From: an uncultured Burkholderiales bacterium
GTDB lineage: Bacteria; Pseudomonadota; Gammaproteobacteria; Burkholderiales; Burkholderiaceae
Assembly (NCBI GenBank): GCA_903845315.1
Contig: CAIMWY010000027.1
Span: forward strand, 1 to 34,378
Length of the DNA stretch: 34,378 nt
Direction: 5' to 3'
Shown here one piece after another: positions 30,684 through 34,378 of the stretch. The notes under the pieces were generated by a model that was given only the letters and a program-made list of their open reading frames with translations, ran no database searches and was not told the origin of the DNA. The number at the start of each line of letters is the position of its first letter. The first letter of the stretch is position 1. A program made the translations under genes and the position numbers.

Positions 30684-30710
30684 TCAAGTTATTTCTGAGA
30701 CTGACGAATC
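30684..30710 (+). promoter_or_regulatory. sigma-28 promoter of fliC
   Basis: TCAAGTTA (30684-30691), an 11-nt gap, then GACGAATC (30703-30710), 66 nt before fliC. The CGAATC end equals that of the flgP promoter. Confidence 0.72.
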
Positions 30711-30776
30711 ACTGGCATCAGGAATTGATTCATGAGTTTGTAAAACCCTCTTGATGGACTTTTAAGGAGAAACACC

Positions 30777-32891
30777 ATGTCCGTAATCAACACTAACTTG
30801 AAAGCCTTGGACGCTCAGGCATCCTCGATGAAAGTGGATCGTAGTATGAAAGCGTCCATGGAGCGTCTATCTACAGGTCTGCGCATCAACAGCGCCAAAG
30901 ACGACGCCGCTGGCTTGGCAATCACCAACCGCATGACTTCCCAAATTCGTGGTTATGCAGTTGCCATTCGCAACTCCAACGACGGTTTGTCTATGGCTCA
31001 AACTGCTGAAGGCGCATTGGGTCAAGTCTCTGACATGCTGCAACGCATGCGTGAATTGGCTGTGCAGTCTTCCAACGGCGGCATGTCTACGGCTGACCGC
31101 AAGTCGCTGCAATTGGAAGTGGATCAACTCAAAAGTGAAATTCAAAACATCGCCACCAAAACCAACCACAACAACATCAAATTGTTGGACGGTTCGGCCG
31201 GCAAAATTCAGTTGCAAACAGGTGTCAACAGCGGCGACACCATGAACATGAGTTTTGACTCTGTGCAAACCAAAGACATCGGTGTTGGCTCTAACGCCTC
31301 TTTGTCTTCGGTGGGTGGCACAATTGCTCAAACGCCTGCCATGTTAAGTGGCGATCTGGTCCTGAATGGTGTGGTGGTGGGTGCTTCATTGACCACCGAT
31401 GACCAGCAATCTACCAACAACAAAGACGCCAGCGCCATTGCCAAGGCGGCAGCCATCAACCGCGTGACAGCGCAAAGTGGCGTGACCGCCACGGTGGATC
31501 AGACCACTGTGTATGGTTCAGGCATGACATACGCCGCAGGTTTGACTGGCGCCATCACCATCAACGGTGATGCCACGGCCACAGTGACTGCCAATGCTGA
31601 CTTGGAAATCATGCGTGACTCGGTGGCCACTGCCATCAACAACATTTCCAAGAAAACCGGTGTGGTTGCTATCAATACACACGACGACATTCAAGGCGTG
31701 GTCTTGACCGCCGCCGATGGTCGCAACATCACCATTGCTTTGGGTGGAACGCTCACCAGTGCTGTCACGGGCTTGGCTGCAGACACCACCTACGTGGGTA
31801 CTTACAACCTGAGCACTGCCGATGGTTCACCCATCAACATCACCCATGAAACCGACAAAGTGTTGTCCAACTCTGGCTTGGCCATGGGTACTTACCAGCC
31901 CAACGTCGCTCAGACCGTCAGCATTGCCCGTGCTGCTGCTGCTGCAGGTGCTGCACCTGATGCAACGACCACAGGTTTGCTCAACGGCAACACCTTGGTC
32001 TTGAACGGTGTAGGCATTGACGCCGCCATTGGCAGCGATGACGATGCGTCGGCTACCGTTGCAACCTCGTCGACCAAAGCGGCCAGCGCGATTGCGATTG
32101 CTGCTGCCATTAACAAAAAATCTGACATGACCGGCGTGCGCGCTGTGGCAGAAGCCAACGTGTTGCAAGGCACAGGTTTTACAGCAGGTGCAGTCACCGA
32201 CTTGAACATCAACGGGACAGCTATCTCCATCAACTTGGATGCCAACTCCAACCGCGATGACGTCTTGGTGGCCATCAACAAGTACAAGGGGCAAACTGGT
32301 GTTGAAGCCACAGCCTGGGGTGCTGGCGTTCAGTTGACGGCTGCCGATGGTCGCAACATCTCCATCACCAGCGCCACCGGCACTGCCGCTGAGCTGGGTT
32401 TGACCGGTGTCACCATTGGTACCGCTGCTGCTGCTGCTGGCACACCCGTCACCTACTACGCAGCCGTTCGCTTGGAGTCTGACAAAGAGTTCACCGTCAA
32501 CAGTGGCAGCGAAGGCAACACCAACTTCGCGTTGCTGGGTTTCCGTCGCGGAACGTTTGGCGGCTCTGACAATGGTTTGAAGGTTGCCAACATCGACATC
32601 AGCACCGAAGCCGGTTCTTCTGCTGCCATTGTGGCTCTTGATTCTGCTTTGGAAACGGTGTCCGCTGCTCAAGCCAAGAGCGGCGCGTTCCAAAACCGCC
32701 TCGAAGCTGTGGTGAACAACCTGACCGAGTCCAACCAAAACATGTCTGCTTCACGCAGCCGTATCTTGGACACCGACTACTCGACAGAAACCACCAACTT
32801 GGCCAAGTCGCAAATCATCTCGCAAGCAGCAACCGCCATGTTGGCCCAAGCCAACCAGTCGGCACAAAGCGTGCTGGCTTTGCTGAAGTAA
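30777..32891 (+). CDS. fliC: FliC, flagellin with duplicated central domain
   Basis: A 704-residue flagellin, larger than the roughly 500 of E. coli. The N-terminal D0/D1 is canonical (MSVINTNLKALDAQASSMK; ERLSTGLRINSAKDDAAGLA; LAVQSSNGGMSTADRKSLQL), as is the C-terminal part from about 595 (VSAAQAKSGAFQNRLEAVVN; ASRSRILDTDYSTETTNLAK; AQANQSAQSVLALLK). The central region holds two copies of a flagellin-IN-like domain, about residues 194-320 and 407-530, each starting LVLNGV and ending in TAADGRNI(T/S)I, so the outer domain arose by duplication. ATG 30777 has a strong AAGGAG site. A sigma-28 promoter lies upstream and a strong terminator downstream. Confidence 0.97.
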   Translation: MSVINTNLKALDAQASSMKVDRSMKASMERLSTGLRINSAKDDAAGLAITNRMTSQIRGYAVAIRNSNDGLSMAQTAEGALGQVSDMLQRMRELAVQSSNGGMSTADRKSLQLEVDQLKSEIQNIATKTNHNNIKLLDGSAGKIQLQTGVNSGDTMNMSFDSVQTKDIGVGSNASLSSVGGTIAQTPAMLSGDLVLNGVVVGASLTTDDQQSTNNKDASAIAKAAAINRVTAQSGVTATVDQTTVYGSGMTYAAGLTGAITINGDATATVTANADLEIMRDSVATAINNISKKTGVVAINTHDDIQGVVLTAADGRNITIALGGTLTSAVTGLAADTTYVGTYNLSTADGSPINITHETDKVLSNSGLAMGTYQPNVAQTVSIARAAAAAGAAPDATTTGLLNGNTLVLNGVGIDAAIGSDDDASATVATSSTKAASAIAIAAAINKKSDMTGVRAVAEANVLQGTGFTAGAVTDLNINGTAISINLDANSNRDDVLVAINKYKGQTGVEATAWGAGVQLTAADGRNISITSATGTAAELGLTGVTIGTAAAAAGTPVTYYAAVRLESDKEFTVNSGSEGNTNFALLGFRRGTFGGSDNGLKVANIDISTEAGSSAAIVALDSALETVSAAQAKSGAFQNRLEAVVNNLTESNQNMSASRSRILDTDYSTETTNLAKSQIISQAATAMLAQANQSAQSVLALLK
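31356..31737 (+). repeat. First copy of the duplicated flagellin domain
   Basis: Encodes the stretch from LVLNGVVVGA to TAADGRNITI. It shares the 18-base word GCCGATGGTCGCAACATC (31713-31730) with the second copy. Confidence 0.65.
31995..32367 (+). repeat. Second copy of the duplicated flagellin domain
   Basis: Encodes the stretch from LVLNGVGIDA to TAADGRNISI. The shared 18-base word lies at 32343-32360. The copies have diverged elsewhere at DNA level. Confidence 0.65.
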
Positions 32892-32911
32892 GTAATCCCG
32901 GTCTCGGGTAG

Positions 32912-32942
32912 AAAAAAGGCGGGCCCAAGGCCCGCCTTTTTT
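32912..32942 (+). terminator. Intrinsic terminator of fliC
   Basis: AAAAAAGGCGGGCC (32912-32925) pairs perfectly with GGCCCGCCTTTTTT (32929-32942) around a CAA loop. The A/T ends make it usable in both directions. Confidence 0.95.
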
Positions 32943-33039
32943 ATGGGATGAGCGCTTTATAAACCGTCAAAGAGTATTTTTATTCAATAAGTACTATTTT
33001 AATTTATTAATTTATTTGATTTTTTTCTTCTTTTTTCTC

Positions 33040-33066
33040 TCAAGTTCTTAAGTTTCAGTCCGAAAC
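33040..33066 (+). promoter_or_regulatory. sigma-28 promoter of the octapeptide-repeat gene
   Basis: TCAAGTTC (33040-33047), an 11-nt gap, then TCCGAAAC (33059-33066), 88 nt before the start codon. The -35 equals that of flgM. The 80 bases upstream are very A/T-rich, with no gene in them. Confidence 0.68.
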
Positions 33067-33154
33067 ATTAACACCACCAGAGTCTTTTCGGTGAGCCCTG
33101 TCCAGCCAATTGCTGAAGGGTCACCCCAAAGATGGCGATACACAAGGACTGATC

Positions 33155-34378
33155 ATGGCTATTACTTTTGATGCAAATTCCCTGCCAAGCACCTACGGCA
33201 GCGCAGCCTATTCTTCAAGCTCGAACCTCAGTTCTTGGACCTCTGCCGACATCAAGGTGCTGACCAGCAAGCAGATCAACGCCCTGACCACAGACCAAGT
33301 GGTGGCCTTGAGTGCAACAGCAATGGCTGGTTTGTCCACCAGCCAAGTGGCCGCATTGAGTGCTACCACTTTAAGCACACTGTCTACCGAGCAATTCAGC
33401 GCGCTCAGCACCACGCAGTTGGTTGCGCTGACGGCAATCCAGGTCAAGTCACTGACGACGGACCAAATCAGCACCCTGTCCACAGCGCAAATCACGTCGC
33501 TCAAAGGCAGCCAATTGGCTGGCTTGACCACAGCGCAGGTGCAGTCCATCCAAACGGATCAACTCAAAAGCATATCGACGACGGCCATTCAGTCTTTCAG
33601 TGTCGACCAAATTTTTGGCTTGATCACCGCGCAAATCGCAGCACTGGGCACCGACCAAATCGGCGCATTGACCACGGCGCAAATGGCGGCCATGGGGACT
33701 GACGATCTGCAGGTTCTGAACAACGACCAACTCGGTGCTGTCAACGCTAAGCAAGTGGCGGCGATGACATCCGCTCAAGTGGTGGCCCTGACCACGGCGC
33801 AAGTCTCAGGGTTGTCTACGACTCAATTACAGGCTTTAAAAACCAGCCAAATTCAGGCCATGGAAACGGTCGACCTGGCCACCTTGAGCACCGACCAGTT
33901 GCGGGCTTTGAGCTCGGCCAGCCTGGGGGCCTTGGGCTCGGCACAACTCAAGGCCTTGTCGTCAGACCAGGTTTCAACGCTCACTGCGTTGCAGTTAAAA
34001 GGCCTTCAGGCATCCACCATCCAAGGTTTAGACACAGGTGACCTGGCCACCTTGAACAGCAGCCAAATCCAAGCCATCAGTGCAGCAGCACTGGCTGGTT
34101 TGAGCACTGCCCAAGTTGCGTCGTTGAGTACCGACCAAGTTCAAAGCCTGACCACTGCACAAGTGGCCGCCATGGGCACAGCGCAAGTGGCGGCCTTGGG
34201 CACGGCACAGGTTGCCAAGCTCAGCACATCGCAAGTTGCGGCCATGACAGCAACCCAAGTCAAAGCCATGGAAACGGCTGATTTGGCTGCCATGTCATCC
34301 AGCCAGTTACAAGCGATTGTGGCTTCAGGCGTGGCGTCGTTCACCACGGCACAAGTGGCCAACCTGACCACCGGGCAG
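33155..34378 (+). CDS. Octapeptide-repeat protein of unknown function (3' end outside window)
   Basis: An open frame of 408 codons that runs off the window. I do not recognise a named family. After a 27-residue Ser/Tyr-rich start (MAITFDANSLPSTYGSAAYS) the rest is an unbroken series of 8-residue units of the form [LM]-[ST]-T-x-Q-[VIL]-x-[AS], for example LTTDQVVA, LSTSQVAA, LGTAQVAA. No signal peptide, membrane segment or cysteine is visible, so export by the flagellar apparatus or a C-terminal type I signal beyond the window are both possible. ATG 33155 has AAGGA upstream (33144-33148), and a sigma-28 promoter is placed 88 nt before it. Position after fliC suggests a filament- or surface-associated late flagellar product; this is inference. 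Confidence 0.88.
   Translation, partial: MAITFDANSLPSTYGSAAYSSSSNLSSWTSADIKVLTSKQINALTTDQVVALSATAMAGLSTSQVAALSATTLSTLSTEQFSALSTTQLVALTAIQVKSLTTDQISTLSTAQITSLKGSQLAGLTTAQVQSIQTDQLKSISTTAIQSFSVDQIFGLITAQIAALGTDQIGALTTAQMAAMGTDDLQVLNNDQLGAVNAKQVAAMTSAQVVALTTAQVSGLSTTQLQALKTSQIQAMETVDLATLSTDQLRALSSASLGALGSAQLKALSSDQVSTLTALQLKGLQASTIQGLDTGDLATLNSSQIQAISAAALAGLSTAQVASLSTDQVQSLTTAQVAAMGTAQVAALGTAQVAKLSTSQVAAMTATQVKAMETADLAAMSSSQLQAIVASGVASFTTAQVANLTTGQ
33236..34378 (+). repeat. Tandem 24-bp (8-residue) repeat array, 46 full units plus a partial one
   Basis: From residue 28 of the repeat protein, 47 complete 8-residue units (counting WTSADIKV as unit 0) and five residues of the next are in register with no insertion or deletion. 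Position 1 is Leu, Met, Ile, Phe or Val; position 5 is usually Gln; position 6 is aliphatic. Units METVDLAT and METADLAA recur 17 units apart, and LSATAMAG-LSTSQVAA recurs as ISAAALAG-LSTAQVAS 32 units later, so longer blocks were also copied. Neighbouring units around 34150-34215 are almost identical in DNA. Confidence 0.92.

Noticed and set aside
30712..30730. sigma-54-like CTGGCAT before fliC
   Set aside because: The spacing to the next TTG is one base too long and the essential GC is missing; a sigma-28 site explains fliC better.
31827..32738. Long minus-strand frame opposite fliC
   Set aside because: It mirrors the Gly/Ala/Thr codon pattern of the flagellin centre and has no start region or family features.
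33208..33549. Minus-strand and shifted frames within the octapeptide-repeat gene
   Set aside because: They are shadows of the 24-bp repeat; the frame from ATG 33155 alone has a ribosome site, promoter and regular protein pattern.
1..34378. tRNA, rRNA, CRISPR, insertion sequence or attachment site
   Set aside because: None was recognised on reading both strands; nearly all sequence is taken by flagellar genes with short gaps.

Overview
The window is almost entirely a flagellar gene cluster of a Gram-negative bacterium. The FlhA/FlhF/FlhG/FliA block, the P- and L-ring genes, MotA/MotB of the proton type and the general style of the genes point to a betaproteobacterium of the order Burkholderiales, probably close to Comamonadaceae. 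This placement is an inference from gene content, because no rRNA or other marker gene is present.

Layout. Positions 1-4509 (+) carry the end of flhA, then flhF, flhG, fliA and an unrecognised membrane protein, packed with 4-8 nt overlaps. From 4538 a sigma-28 promoter drives fliS, followed by motA-motB. A minus-strand gene (7030-8127) encodes a sigma-54 activator without a sensor domain. Divergent from it is a sigma-28-type promoter and a five-gene operon: an FlgP-like lipoprotein, an FlgT-like protein, a small LysM protein, a FliK-like protein and an FlhB-C-terminal-like (FlhX) protein. This operon converges on flgA-flgM-flgN (minus). At 13474 lies a gene for a LysM plus lysozyme-like protein. 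A near-perfect sigma-54 promoter (14744-14760) then precedes flgBCDEFGHIJKL (14835-28509). The late genes fliD, flaG, fliC and a long octapeptide-repeat protein follow, each with its own sigma-28-type promoter. The last gene runs off the window.

How it works together. FlhF/FlhG set flagellar position and number. The sigma-54 activator is placed to switch on the rod/hook operon (flgB) and perhaps flgA. FliA (sigma-28), held by FlgM until the hook is complete, then switches on fliS, the flgP operon, flgM-flgN, fliD, flaG, fliC and the repeat protein. Seven sigma-28 sites share an invariant 11-nt gap between an 8-nt -35 box (mostly TCAAGTTN) and an 8-nt -10 box with CGA at its third to fifth positions.

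Unusual points: a visible 46-plus-unit octapeptide repeat protein under sigma-28 control beside flagellin; very large FlgE (1261 aa) and FlgK (1131 aa); a single-domain FlgJ next to a separate LysM/lysozyme-like protein that could supply the missing peptidoglycan-cutting activity; flaG broken at a G7 tract, with other long homopolymers in motA and fliA; and Vibrio-type H-ring/basal-disk genes combined with a FliK-like/FlhX pair.
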